A DNA stretch of 64,000 bases from contig CM054177.1 in the NCBI GenBank assembly GCA_028829895.1, forward strand, positions 38,594,564-38,658,563. The letters run 5' to 3'. The notes beneath the pieces were generated by a model. That model saw only the letters and a list, made by a program, of their open reading frames with translations. It ran no database searches and was not told the origin of the DNA. Made by a program: the position numbers and the translations under genes. Source of the stretch: Sinotaia quadrata. Its lineage: Eukaryota; Mollusca; Gastropoda; Architaenioglossa; Viviparidae. Of this stretch, positions 36,546 to 47,602 are shown piece by piece; the stretch's first letter is position 1; each line of letters opens with the position of its first letter.

Positions 36546-36599
36546 ATACAAAGACTTTGAATTCCTGTCTTCTCTTTCTCTTAGTGTCTGTTAACATTT

Positions 36600-36862
36600 A
36601 AACTTTCTGCCATTTATTTATGCATGCTTTCTTATTAGGATCTTATTAACATATGGATTTTGTATTTGTATTTATTTACTTTTTAACACATAAACTTTCT
36701 CTGTCTTTTGGGGTTTTTTGGTAGGATCTTATTAACGTATGGATTTTGTATTTGTGTTTATTGGCTTTTTAACACAGAAACTTTCTGTCTTTTGGTTGTT
36801 ATTTTGTAGGATCTTATTAACATATGAATTTTGTATTTTTATTTATTGGCTTTTTAAAAGCA
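36600..36862 (+). repeat. about 90-bp minisatellite, 3 copies
   Basis: Core aggatcttattaacatatgg, followed by attttgtattt and aacttt(c)tgtcttttgg. Abuts copy 1 of the dispersed family. Confidence 0.85.
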
Positions 36863-36929
36863 AAGACAGATGATCGTGCACCAACTTGGAGAATAAATAC
36901 TCAGGCTTAATTTCGTCCATGGAAAGTCA

Positions 36930-37016
36930 CACAAGCCCGAGAGAAATACACCACAGTAAATAAAATTGGGCGGCCTGGTATCATTTGATCCACGGACCGG
37001 GGGTTGGGGACCACTG
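36930..37016 (+). mobile_element. hAT (Charlie-like) transposon right end
   Basis: GGCCTGGTATC, GATCCACGGACCGG and GGGGTTGGGGACCACTG, ending at 37016, match the well-known end of Charlie-type hAT elements. A candidate 8-bp duplication, atgtaaag, follows. The left end was not found. The sequence after it (37020-37060) resembles the 57.84-kb part of the 1.5-kb dispersed family, so the hAT copy may have inserted into one. Confidence 0.7.
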
Positions 37017-37207
37017 ATGTAAAGCACCGAGAAGGGGTACGATGGACCATCATTTGATAAGAAAGAAAGTGCAGCTTATACAAACATTTCATGCAGAACT
37101 CTTTCCTGGCTTTGACAAGATTGTTTTTAAGTTGTCAGACATGGTGTTTGTCCAGTTTAGCTTTGCTCAGTATTACTTCTTTTTTAATGATCATTTTCGT
37201 AACTACA

Positions 37208-37208
37208 G

Positions 37209-37294
<86 letters not shown>
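37208..37294 (+). repeat. (TA)n(TG)n microsatellite
   Basis: About 20 bases of TA, then about 64 of TG. Two frames across it are artefacts. Confidence 0.97.
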
Positions 37295-37296
<2 letters not shown>

Positions 37297-38024
37297 TATC
37301 TGTCTGATTTATCTATGAAATAAAGGGGATAAAAAAAGAACTTGTAGACTGTATAAAGAGTTTGTGTAAAGAGTACGTGCATGTTTTCTTCAGATTTATT
37401 ATTCGCTTCCTATAAACAAGAAAGAACTACTCCCAGAAGAGGATATGTGTGGAAACATTGAAATAGATATAAAATAGAAGCATATAACAATGCTTCACTA
37501 ACTCTCATCTTACATCATATCTCGTTATGACATTATACTAAGATAAAAATCTCTAATTGCATACATATTTTGTGAAGTATAGAACAAATGAATTATTAAA
37601 GATACTTTGTTTTCATTATTTGTTGTTTGAGATATTGTATGAAGTTTAATTATTTATCATTACAATCATCACATTCATTCTCTTCAAAATTAAAAAAAAA
37701 TTATCAGTTTACAATGAATTAGAATATTCTATACAAATAAAATGAAAAAAAAAAAGAAAATAATTGCATTTGGAAATTCGTTGGCCTACTTTGGACAAAG
37801 AAATCACTTTTGGTTGGAGAGTTTAATGTTGGTGCTACACTCTGCTGATATAAAACCATCCGTATTTGTCCAAGACTACAAGAATTCCTCTTCAGAGAAG
37901 GCAATTAAATGTGCAAGTTATTTAAGAGAGAGAAAGATACAAAGAAGAGTTACTTCCTCATATATCAATTACTGCTTATAAACTATTTCACATACTAGCA
38001 ACAATACAAAGCAATATGCAAGCC
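37295..38024. other. gene-free A+T-rich stretch
   Basis: Unique sequence. The 79-codon plus-strand frame at 37742-37981 starts in a run of lysine codons and shows no domain. Confidence 0.4.
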
Positions 38025-38428
38025 GTTAAACGAAAGAGAAGAGAGAAAATCTCTGTGTAAATAAGCCCTTAAAGGTAAGAGAAGAGAGAAAATCTGTGTA
38101 AATAAGCTCTTAAAGGAAAGAGAAGAGAGAAAATCTCTGTGTAAATAAGCCCTTAAAGGAAAGAGAAGAGAGAAAATCTGTGTAAATAAGCTCCTAAGGA
38201 AAAGAGAAATCTCTGTGTAAATAAGCTCCTAAGGAAAGGAGAACATACACAATCTATGTTTAATAAGACAACAAAGTGAAGACAAACATATATACGTTAG
38301 TAAGAACATTTATAGAAAAAAGACAAAAATATATGGTAATAAGACATTTATAGGGAAAAAAGACAAAAATATATGGTAATAAGACATTTATAGAAAAAAA
38401 AGACAAAAATATATGGTAATAAAACGAA
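38025..38428 (+). repeat. two adjacent arrays, about 43 and 40 bp
   Basis: Array one (38025-38245, 5 copies) has core ggaaagagaagagagaaaat plus ctgtgtaaataagc. Array two (38280-38428, 3.5 copies) has core aaaaatatatggtaataaga. Both share an aataag step, and diverged units run on to 38.64 kb. Confidence 0.9.
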
Positions 38429-38772
38429 CTAGTATATTTTTCTTTTAAAGACCAGAAAGAAAGGAAAAAAACTGAAAATATATATGCTGCTAAGACGACA
38501 GGAGACAGCCCCAAAATTAAAGATCTCAAGACCCTAAGTGAAAGAGAAAAACATTACGTGTTAATAAGAGTATAAATATGAAAGAAAGTCTATATGTTAA
38601 TAAGATCTAAATGGAAAGAGAAGAAAGCTAATGAATCAATAAGCCCATAAACAAAAGACCAGAAAGTGTATGTGTTAAAGGATACAAGCGCTACTTCCCA
38701 ACCACACCAACACACTTCACTTCGGACCACCGACGAACGCACTCCATCCATCGGACTGCCAGGAGGAGAGTG

Positions 38773-39273
38773 ATGTCAAAGCGCCACACCAGACAAGCTA
38801 GCACCAAACCTCAGCCCTTTTCAGGGCTGGCAAAAACGCCACTACTGCCCACTCCACCAAGTGATATTTTACGCAATTTTGAGCCAGTCACAGAAGATGC
38901 AGACAGCCCTTTCTGTTTCACAAACGAGCGCAATGCCCAGCTGAGACAGATACGGCAAAAGAGGCTTGAAGAGATGCAAACATTAAGAAGTACACAAGGA
39001 GAAGACTGGACAAAATACTGCTGTGAAATCAGCATACCAACCGAAAATGGGGGCATACGAAAAGTTACCCCCTTCACCTTCACACTAGAAACTGAAAACG
39101 TTGAACTAAAAAATGTGTTCACTAATTTGCCGTTGACCCTCTTCCACACAAAAACGGAAGATGAACTTACCACTAGACAACAAGGCATCTTAACCGCAAT
39201 TGGTCTCCACAAGATTTTAAACAAGCACCTGACAAGACAACCGGAAAAAAAAAACTACATCAACAGACTGTGA
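38773..39273 (+). CDS. uncharacterised 166-residue frame, probably transposon-derived
   Basis: The longest open frame not made of tandem repeats. It starts at ATG 38773 (a start two codons earlier would be GTG) and ends TGA. The protein is hydrophilic. It opens with a basic, Ser/Thr/Pro-rich stretch (MSKRHTRQAS), has a charged probable helix NERNAQLRQIRQKRLEEMQT, and ends basic (LTRQPEKKNYINRL). It has no signal peptide, membrane segment or domain I recognise. The coding strand is A- and C-rich and clearly less A+T-rich than the flanks, like the LINE fragment at 13.0-13.5 kb. A LINE ORF1-type protein is therefore my best guess, as inference only. Smaller open frames follow in other registers up to about 39.68 kb. 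No intron signals or neighbours point to a host gene. Confidence 0.4.
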   Translation: MSKRHTRQASTKPQPFSGLAKTPLLPTPPSDILRNFEPVTEDADSPFCFTNERNAQLRQIRQKRLEEMQTLRSTQGEDWTKYCCEISIPTENGGIRKVTPFTFTLETENVELKNVFTNLPLTLFHTKTEDELTTRQQGILTAIGLHKILNKHLTRQPEKKNYINRL

Positions 39274-39549
39274 AACAGACAGACATCATCTGGAAAATAA
39301 CGCCGACAACAAAAACACAGACAGTAATCTTGTGTTCTTCAAAGACTTTGCGCAAAGACCACGGACAATCAATTATTTTCCAGGCAGATATGAATTCTGA
39401 TGGATGTATAATGTTGTTGCGCATGAGAAATATTGCAGCAGGAAGCAGTTGCGATTATGTGTGACATACGGCCAGGTTGACCATTAGTTAATTAATGAGG
39501 GGAGAAATGAAATGAAGTAATGAAAAAGTGAGAGTTGAGAAATAGGCCT

Positions 39550-39682
39550 AACGAGAAATGTAACAAGAGGTGAAACAGTGGCAGTGAGGGCGGCTGTACT
39601 TGGGTTCCAGGGGGCGAACCAGTGTCGAGACGTCGACTGTGTTTTGTGCATCTTTAAACCCCCCAGCACGAGGAGAAAGTGA
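39550..39682 (+). other. short open frame downstream of the 38.8-kb frame
   Basis: From about 39551 an open plus-strand frame without an initial ATG reads RNVTRGETVAVRAAVLGF, then QCRDVDCVLCIF and a basic end before TGA. Its base composition is less A+T-rich than the flanks. It may be another piece of the element that supplied the 38.8-kb frame, or an exon. The product is not recognised. Confidence 0.2.
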
Positions 39683-40059
39683 CAATAACTATGTGAGTAG
39701 AAAAATATATACTAGTGTAGGAATCTCAGAGCACATAAACCTAAAACTTAAAACTAAAGCTTAGGACCTTAATTAAGAATTAAACCTAAAATTAAAAATA
39801 AACCTTAAACTAAATCTCCGTTGAACAGTGAAGAGTCATTTTAAGATTAATATAAAAAAATATTGATGTGACTATCTTGAGAGGGACTTGCAAGTCGAAT
39901 GACATTGTTTATGGTTGAACTATTGAATTTTGATATAAGAGCAGTGGCTCCAGAACTTTGAAATAGTGACGGTTATTTTATGTAAAATAATGCCTAACGT
40001 ATTTTAGAAATAGTACTGCATGAAGAATCTTGAATTTTGTATTTCTTTTATTTTATTTC

Positions 40060-40170
40060 ACCATTCATCATTCTTTTTCTTTCTTTCTTTTCCCCCCACC
40101 CCACAGGTGTGAGTTGTGGATGGTTGACTAACCAATGTGTGAGAAGAAACCCATAGATCAATAAATTTGA
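40060..40170 (+). other. candidate terminal exon: strong 3' splice site, short frame, poly(A) signal
   Basis: A long pyrimidine tract (40072-40103) ends CCCCACAG. One frame after it reads VSCGWLTNQCVRRNP and stops with TAG (40155-40157), and AATAAA follows at 40161. This is how a last exon looks. No partner exon was identified, so it may be chance or part of a non-coding RNA. Confidence 0.25.
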
Positions 40171-40760
40171 ATTTATACTTTGACATTGAGACTTTTCCTG
40201 TTTATGGTTTTGAAAGAGCAGTTGTGGTCGTTGTTACACGTTGTGTCGTCTGTGCTGTCTACACTTCATCCTTACCCGTATGCAAGCACACATGCAAACA
40301 TGTTGGCGATACGTAACCTACACGCAGAATAAAATTCAAGCCAAATAACCATCTTGGTATTCTGTGTGTGAATTTGTAATAATATTTATGCAAGTCCTAC
40401 GTGGCGTCGACTAACCACCACCCTCCTTTCATCAAAGAGAAGGTGGGGGGCGACAATCAGTATCAGATCAATGGTCGCTTATAACTGGCCAGCCACCTAG
40501 CACTGGGTAAGTTGTTTGTTGTTTATTACTCAGTCTGGTTTGCTCACGTCAAGAAGCTTCGACCTTGACAAATTCCACAAAGGATGACATGATTACTTCA
40601 GACTATCATTTAGCTATGGTTCTGGAAAATTTTGTCTTCTTTTTATATTATCTTAACAAACGATGCAAGATGTTTGTTTTCACTCTTGCTACTTTAAATA
40701 TTTGCAGTATAAATATAATAATTATTTTATAAACATGTGCAGGCAACTTTGTCAAACAGT
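40171..40760. other. gene-free stretch
   Basis: Complex, only moderately A+T-rich sequence up to 40.55 kb with no frame of note, then A+T-rich DNA. Confidence 0.4.
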
Positions 40761-40761
40761 G

Positions 40762-40898
40762 CTTAATAAAACTTGCCACACTAAGCGTCTTCTTCATAAA
40801 ACTTGCCACACTAAGCACCTTCTTCATAAAACTTGCCACACTAAGCACCTTCTTCATAAAACTTGCCACACTAAGCATCTTCTTCATAAAACTTGCCT
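40762..40898 (+). repeat. 30-bp minisatellite, 4.5 copies
   Basis: Core aaaacttgccacactaagca, starts every 30 bp from 40768. It produces frames of 10-residue repeats on both strands. Confidence 0.95.
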
Positions 40899-40959
40899 AT
40901 TAATTACTATCAGGCGAAATAACAGAATAGTACGAAATTATGTGTAATGTTGCGTGCAA

Positions 40960-41075
40960 GGAATTGTTCTCAAGTTGAGCGAGAGCGGATTAGTTGGGAC
41001 ACTACCTGCTTCTCAAGCAGCCGGAGTTCGAGTTTTGCTGTGGGAAAATCCCTTCAGGCTAAAAATAGCGTATAC
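40960..41075 (+). mobile_element. possible tRNA-derived SINE head or tRNA pseudogene
   Basis: CTGCTTCTCAAGCAG forms a 4-bp stem with a 7-base loop like an anticodon arm (loop TTCTCAA). It is followed by CCGGAGTTCGAGTTTTGC, a degenerate B box and T arm, and then GTGGGAAAATCCC, a short hairpin. The acceptor stem does not pair, so this is not a functional tRNA. Confidence 0.35.
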
Positions 41076-41199
41076 TCAAAATTCTTGGCGCACTTCAACA
41101 GAGTAGATCGTCGATTACTATGTCACTTGTTGCAGATGATACATTTTTCCATTATCTCTACACCCGTCTGAAAAATCAGTCAAGTTGCATGTGGAAGTG

Positions 41200-41640
41200 A
41201 AACTAAACTGTAAGTTGCAAACGTAGATTGGAGCCTGAAACATATGTGGTCCTAAGTGGTGTACTTTTTGTGATATATTTGTAGTCAAACATGGTATTTG
41301 ATTGTGTGGTCCTCTGTGGTGTACTTTTTTCCTCTTATCTTTGAAGTCATATATGGTATTTGTGTGGTTCTATGTGGACTTTTCCTGTGGTCTTATGTGG
41401 TACTTGTATATATATATATACATAGCATTTGTTTATGTGGCTTATGTGGACTTTGTGGTCCTATGTGGCATATTGACATGAGCCTAATGTGGAATTTATC
41501 TGTGTGGTCCTGTATAGTATTTAAGTTGTTCATGTTTTTTGTGATAATTTTCCATGTGGTACTTGTACTTGTCTGTAGATTTGGTTCTATTTAGCATTTC
41601 TTTATGTGATCTTATATAAGATTCATCATATTAAAGATAT
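41200..41640 (+). repeat. degenerate gtggtcctatgtgg repeats
   Basis: Short units around tgtggtcctatgtggta with irregular spacing. The 98-codon frame across it is an artefact. Confidence 0.7.
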
Positions 41641-41945
41641 CTCTTGCCATCGAAAATCTGATTTCAACCAAACCAAAATACATTATACTAACATCTTTCC
41701 ACCCGAAAAATGTATGCTTATCCGTTTACCTGCATAAAACAGGTGAATATCCTGAATTTGTATATCCTGTCTGACCTCGGAACATTTCCACCAATAGCAA
41801 GTAGGCTGTATGAAACATGAAACCCTGCTCGAAACACAACAAATAAAGAGACAACGTTTTCTTACATCCCGAAAGCATACCCAACAAATCAAAACCAAAG
41901 TTATCTTTAATTTTTCAGAAGTATTAATTCCTTTATTTACACATA

Positions 41946-41953
41946 TACACGCG

Positions 41954-42009
<56 letters not shown>

Positions 42010-42020
42010 TATACAGAGCG
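41946..42020 (+). repeat. (CG)n(CA)n microsatellite
   Basis: acgcgcacgcgcgcg, then about 50 bases of CA, then gagcgcgcgc. Frames on both strands are artefacts. Confidence 0.97.
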
Positions 42021-42404
42021 CGCGCATTCAGCATACACACACCTGCCTGCTGCCCCACTTCATAGTAAAACCCGGATAAAATCATTCCAGGAAGTGGAAT
42101 ATCGCTTTTTAATGTTATCAGGGGAATACAGTACAAATGCTTACAAATAAATAAGAAAGTAACTCCTGTAATTTAAATCAAAGAATATATATAAATATAA
42201 TTAATATTTGTTTAATTAATCTCAACACTTCGAAAATTAAAAACATAAATCTAATTGCTAATCGAAAAGATTTTATTAAAATTTCTGTTGGTATAAAAAA
42301 TAATTAAGAGAAAAAGAACCTCTTTTATTTTGATTACAAATGATTAACAAGGAACTGTTTATCATCATTACCATAATTATTGGTGGTGGTGGTGGTGATG
42401 CTGT

Positions 42405-42585
42405 TACTACTGTTATTTTATCATTGTTATTTTATCATTATTATTTTATCATTATTATTTTATCATTATTATTTTATCATTGTTATTTTATCATTATTAT
42501 TTTATCAGTTATTTTATCAGTTATTTTATCATTGTTATTTTATCATTATTATTTTATCATTGTTATTTTATCATTGTTATTGTGA
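42405..42585 (+). repeat. 13/14-bp array of tatttta/tcatta
   Basis: Core tattttatcattattatttt with a gtt/tta alternation, about 12 units, following a short ggt run. Confidence 0.95.
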
Positions 42586-42630
42586 TGTGTTGCGAGTTTA
42601 TGACAAGATGTTCTAAACTACTCGACCCCT

Positions 42631-43132
42631 TGTTGTAATAAGTCGTATTTCATTTCCTTTAGAAATCCTGAAAGTTGTACATAATTTCTTGTATAAATCC
42701 CTGTTGTAATCAGTCGTATTTCATTTCCTTTAGAAATCCTGAAAGTTGTACATAATTTCTTGTATAAATCCCTGTTGTAATCAGTCGTATTTCATTTCCT
42801 TTAGAAATCCTGAAAGTTGTACATAATTTCTTGTATAAATCCCTGTTGTAATCAGTCGTATTTCATTTCCTTTAGAAATCCTGAAAGTTGTACATAATTT
42901 CTTGTATAAATCCCTGTTGTAATCAGTCGTATTTCATTTCCTTTAGAAATCCTGAAAGTTGTACATAATTTCTTGTATAAATCCCTGTTGTAATCAGTCG
43001 TATTTCATTTCCTTTAGAAATCCTGAAAGTTGTACATAATTTCTTGTATAAATCCCTGTTGTAATCAGTCGTATTTCATTTCCTTTAGAAATCCTGAAAG
43101 TTGTACATAATTTCTTGTATAAATCCCTGTGA
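42631..43132 (+). repeat. 71-bp minisatellite, 7 copies, essentially identical
   Basis: Core aaatcctgaaagttgtacat, starts about every 71 bp from 42642. Only the first copy differs near its start (aagtcg for cagtcg). Confidence 0.97.
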
Positions 43133-44039
43133 AAACTGTACTTCAGCTCCTTTAAAAGTCCGGTTTGATTAGCTCGAGGGTTCCCAAGGTAACAGAGGAA
43201 TGTGAAGATTTAATCTTTAATTACGCCTAGTCGTTAATATAAATATAAAGATTTGTTCAATCAGTTTTCTGATTCAATGCCACACTGGAAATCTGGTGTA
43301 CAGACTTGTGAGGGTCAATAAGGCACGAAGAAAGATTAAGGAGCAGCTACAGGAGATTTGTTGACAGAAGCCTACGTACGTTTAGATCAGATTCTGTGCC
43401 ACTCCTTCCATGGAAACCAGATACCAGTTCATTTGCTCTCGTTAAGCGTGGAAATTATTATTTATAAACTCTTCTACGAGTTTTCCTCCAAAGGCCAGCA
43501 GAAGCAAACACACACAGAACGCATCTAAGCCTTCTTCAAATCCAGTCACAAAGCAAACACGCAGTATCCATCTAAGTCTGCCTCGAATCCCACAGCTACA
43601 AAGCAAACACGCAATATGCATCTAAGCCTGCCTCAAGCCCTCAACCACAAAGCAAACACCAACTGAATGCATATCTTTTTGCCTTACATCCAGAACCTCA
43701 GAGTGCCTCATCTAGGTCTGCCTCAAATCCACGGTCACAGAATGCATCTAAGCCTGCTTCATATCTAGAGCCACAAAGTTAACACCCACAACATATACCG
43801 AAGCTACCGCTACAAAGCAACACCCAATGAACCTAAGCCTGTTTTAAATCCAGAGGCACAAAGTAAACACAATGAGCCTAAGCCTACTTTAAATCCAGAT
43901 CCACAAAGTAAACACCCGTAATTGGCAGCCTACCTCAAATTCACAACCACAAAACACAGAAATCACCTGGTCCAAGACATGATTCACAACTTTAGTGCAA
44001 TAACTGTCCTTTGAATTCACATAAGGATTGCCAGAATAA
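43133..44039 (+). repeat. unique sequence, then degenerate 60-70-bp repeats
   Basis: 43.13-43.49 kb is unique. 43.50-43.95 kb has diverged units with caaagcaaacac and catctaagcctgcctcaa. No gene. Confidence 0.65.
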
Positions 44040-44356
44040 ATGGCCACATGCCATCATCATCATTAATATAGACACACCCATGTGCACTATAATCACAAAG
44101 ACTGAACAACACGCCATCATCATTAGTATAGACACACCCATGTGCACTATAATCACAAAGACTGAACAACACGCCATCATCATTAGTATAGACACACCCA
44201 TGTGCACTATAATCACAAAGACTGAACAACACGCCATCATCATTAGTATAGACACACCCATGTGCACTATAATCACAAAGACTGAACAACACGCCATCAT
44301 CATTAGTATAGACACACCCATGTGCACTATAATCACAAAGACTGAACAACACGCCC
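44040..44356 (+). repeat. 60-bp minisatellite, 5 copies, nearly identical
   Basis: Core acacccatgtgcactataat. The unit is a multiple of 3, so frames of 20-residue repeats stay open on both strands (up to 138 codons). There is no sign of a gene. Confidence 0.97.
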
Positions 44357-44775
44357 TAACACTTCCATTACTTGTAAATGACTTGTATGTCGTACATCTT
44401 CATAGTCTCCTAAGACTATTTGTGTGATATCTTAACTTTTATAAAACATTGAATTTCAGCTTGTGCTAGATAATTTCATGCCAGTGACAGTGTTATTTAC
44501 AATGTGAAAGTCTATAAGCCTACTATGTTTGGTGACGTCATTGTAGAGTGTAGCAATGTAGCAAATGATTTAAGGCAAACAGATAGAAAAGTGCATTACT
44601 TAAAGTGGGTCTGTAGTTGTTGTTTGTATAGTGGAACTTTCTTGCACTGGAATATTTCCTATATAAGAATGCACAGAAGCTTTGACTCCTTTTAGACCTA
44701 CTTCTGGCTCAAGTTTATGTTCTACCACCCCAGTCTTGTCCTTTATTTTCACTACCATTCCAAATACCCTTGGCC

Positions 44776-45118
44776 AAACTGTCAGTCGTCCAGCATCAAT
44801 CGGCATCCCTATCTGATAAGTTATTCTCAGCAAGACTTCACATTCTCTCAGTCATCCTCCCCATGGGGAGACAACACACTACAAATATTTTACAGATACT
44901 CCCCTGGTAATCGTGCCTGCTAATAATAGCATTCAGTGACAAACTGTCAGTCGTCCAGCATCAATCAGCATCCCTGTCTGATAAGTTATTCTCAGCAAGA
45001 CTTCACATTCTCTCAGTCATCCTCCCCATGGAGAGACAACACACTACAAATATTTTACAGATACTCTCAATCCTCTTCCCTTGGTAATCGTGCCTGCTAA
45101 TAATAGCATTCAGTGACA
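44776..45118 (+). repeat. 165-bp duplication
   Basis: 44776-44940 and 44941-45118 match closely from aaactgtcagtcgtccagca to taatagcattcagtgac. The second copy carries a short insertion, tcaatcctcttccc. Confidence 0.94.
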
Positions 45119-45494
45119 GAGACAAAGTGCGTACTGATGTGTACAGGTATCGTGGAGTCATTCTACGTCAGAAAGTATTGTCTGACCTCTATGTAATCCT
45201 AGTATTCTAGGTGCAGGATCTCAAAACCATTATTCTTATAATGACTCTCATTCATCTGTAATTTATCAATCTGTTCTTCTTTCTAACACAGCTGAGAGAC
45301 AAGTCAGAAAGTGCAATTTGGGATGGTCCTACTGGAAGTCAGGGGTGGTAATAAACCAACAACAACGTTAAACCCTCCTTCTTCCTGATTAAAATACCAC
45401 CGTGGGCACATTACTGAAGCTTGCTAATGTAAACATCTTTTTCCTTTTATCTCCATCCTTTGTTCCAGTCCAGCCATCTTGGGCTACTCTAACT
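45119..45494. other. gene-free stretch
   Basis: Unique sequence, no gene recognised. Confidence 0.5.
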
Positions 45495-45815
45495 TGATAG
45501 TCCTATTCGCGCTAATTAACTATTTTGTAGTAGATCTATTCATGCTAATTAATAATCCTTTTTTAAGTAGATCTGTTCGTACTAATTAATCAGTTTGAAG
45601 TAGATCTAATCGCGCTGATTAACTGTTTTGTAGTAGGTCTATTCGCACTAATTAACTTTTTGTAGTAAGTTTATTTGTACTAATTAATCAATTTGTAGTA
45701 GGCCTATTCGCACTAATTAACTGTTTTGTAGTAGGTCTATTCGCACTAATTAAGTGTTTTGTAGTAGGTCTATTCGCACTAATTAACTGTTTTGTAGTAG
45801 ATCTATTCGTCAAAA
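45495..45815 (+). repeat. 33-bp minisatellite, about 10 copies
   Basis: Core gtagtaggtctattcgcact plus aattaactgtttt. The left copies are diverged. Confidence 0.95.
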
Positions 45816-46740
45816 ATGTTTTGTGACAGCGGTTGTGACATAGTTTACTGTTTAGTGACATTGGTAACTGGACAGACCTCATTCAGTCTATCATTCATAA
45901 CTTTTAGTGCTTCTCAAAGGGGTATCATGCCCGTATAAAGACATTTAAACAACTTTCGTTCTATGTAGCGGCGTTCTTCCTTTTCTAAATGAACCGACAG
46001 TATACATCCCGGATCCGGGTTCATATTGTGCAAAGAATTTGACGACTGCTTGCATATAATTAAATATATTGAATGTAGATGACGCAGAAAGCACAAGATA
46101 AACTGAATCAATTGGCTATATGACGTCACAGTTGAGTCGGGCGAACATTTTTAGTTTACAAAGTCTAATATTCAGAAAACACCGATAGTCAGAGTGAAAA
46201 ACATTTTGAAAACACTTGATAGTTGGAGTGAAAACGGAACAGACAGGAAAAAAACAAACCTTAAATGTTTAATGGACACTCCACTCTAGGCAGACGTCAA
46301 AAAACTTCCGTTAGGCCTATAGCTCCTGGTAGTACCTTTAAACATTTCAGATATCAGGGCCGCAAAAGACAAATTTTTGCACCGGAACTACCATATTACA
46401 TTTCATGTGAACTTTGCTATAAATAGAACTTCAGCTACGACGAGATACTACCTAAGTAACTGATATACAATTTTGTTATGGGGACATCCGGTCCAAAAGA
46501 ATAACTTAAATTTGACTTTGTACGTGTCTCGAAATCGAAGACCGAATAGAAAATCAGAAGTAGAACTGTCATAGTGACTAATATCAAATTCTCACTGCCA
46601 CAAATTAACCACTAGAAAACAGCAGAATGATACACACGTACACACGGACACCCCCTACAGTCACCAGGCAGATTGTGATTAACGATAGAAGTTACATAAT
46701 TACAGCCATTAAATTAGGATTAAAGACACAAGTGATAGGT
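45816..46740. other. gene-free stretch
   Basis: Unique, moderately complex sequence (46.29-46.62 kb less A+T-rich). No frame of note. Confidence 0.45.
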
Positions 46741-46998
46741 TAAAATGCTAGACAAAATGGGATTAACAGCAGAAGTGACAGACTACAGCCATTGACAGTC
46801 TGAGATTAACAGTAGAAGTGACAGACTACAGCTGTTAGGCATCCTGGGATTAACAGCAGAAGTGACAGACTACAGCTGTTAGGCTTCCTGGGATTAACAG
46901 CAGAAGTGACAGACTACAGCCACTGACAGTTTAGGATTAACAGCAGAAGTGACAAACTACAGCTGTTAGGCATCCTGGGTTAACAGCAAAAGTGACTG
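46741..46998 (+). repeat. 43-bp minisatellite, about 6 copies
   Basis: Core aacagcagaagtgacagact. Two subtypes alternate (cagccattgacagt and cagctgttaggcatcct). Confidence 0.93.
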
Positions 46999-47109
46999 AT
47001 GAAGATATCACATGTATGAAATTTATCTCTGAAATAATATTTAGGGCTAAAAAATGGAAAAAGAACAACATTTATGTTTCTAATAGTGGTGAATGAAAAA
47101 TTATCAATA

Positions 47110-47292
47110 AAGAACAAGTGTTAATGTGCTCAAAGACAATGAACAAGTGTTAATGTGCTCAAACACAACGAATAAGTGTTAATGTGCTCAAACACAACGA
47201 ACAAGTGTTAATGTGCTCAAACACAACGAACAAGCGTTAATGTGCTCAAACACAACGAACAAGTGTTAATGTGCTCAAAGAAAAAGAACAAA
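47110..47292 (+). repeat. 30-31-bp minisatellite, 6 copies
   Basis: Core aacaagtgttaatgtgctca plus aacacaacg. Confidence 0.95.
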
Positions 47293-47439
47293 ATAAGATG
47301 AAAAAAAGACGAAGATTGCACTTTTAGGCCGGTTATGTTAACTTGGTATTAACGAGGTAATACAGGTTGAGGTCATAGAAATGACTGAAAAAAATTAATG
47401 ACTGTAATGAGCCTGTCTCTCATTCAATATATATATATA

Positions 47440-47602
47440 TATTCCTGTTTGTATGTTCTGATGTTAAGTTTTCTGTTTGTACGTTCTGATTCTAGTTTCC
47501 TGTTTGTACATTCTGATGTTTGTTTCCTGTTTGTACGTTCTGATGTTAGTTTTCTGTTTGAACATTCTGATTCTAGTTTCCTGTTTTACGTTCTGATGCT
47601 AG
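47440..47602 (+). repeat. 26-29-bp minisatellite, about 6 copies
   Basis: Core cctgtttgtacgttctgatg. The 76-codon frame over it is an artefact. Confidence 0.92.

Noticed and set aside
40960..41060. Functional tRNA gene
   Set aside because: Anticodon-like arm and B box are present, but the acceptor and D stems do not pair and the T arm is degenerate.
44011..44427. 138-, 114- and 111-codon frames on both strands
   Set aside because: All come from the 60-bp array. A unit divisible by 3 keeps any stop-free frame open.
44840..44900. Pro-Trp near a stop on the minus strand as XDH last exon
   Set aside because: Present twice in a 165-bp duplication, 11 kb away, without a fitting acceptor or flanking similarity.
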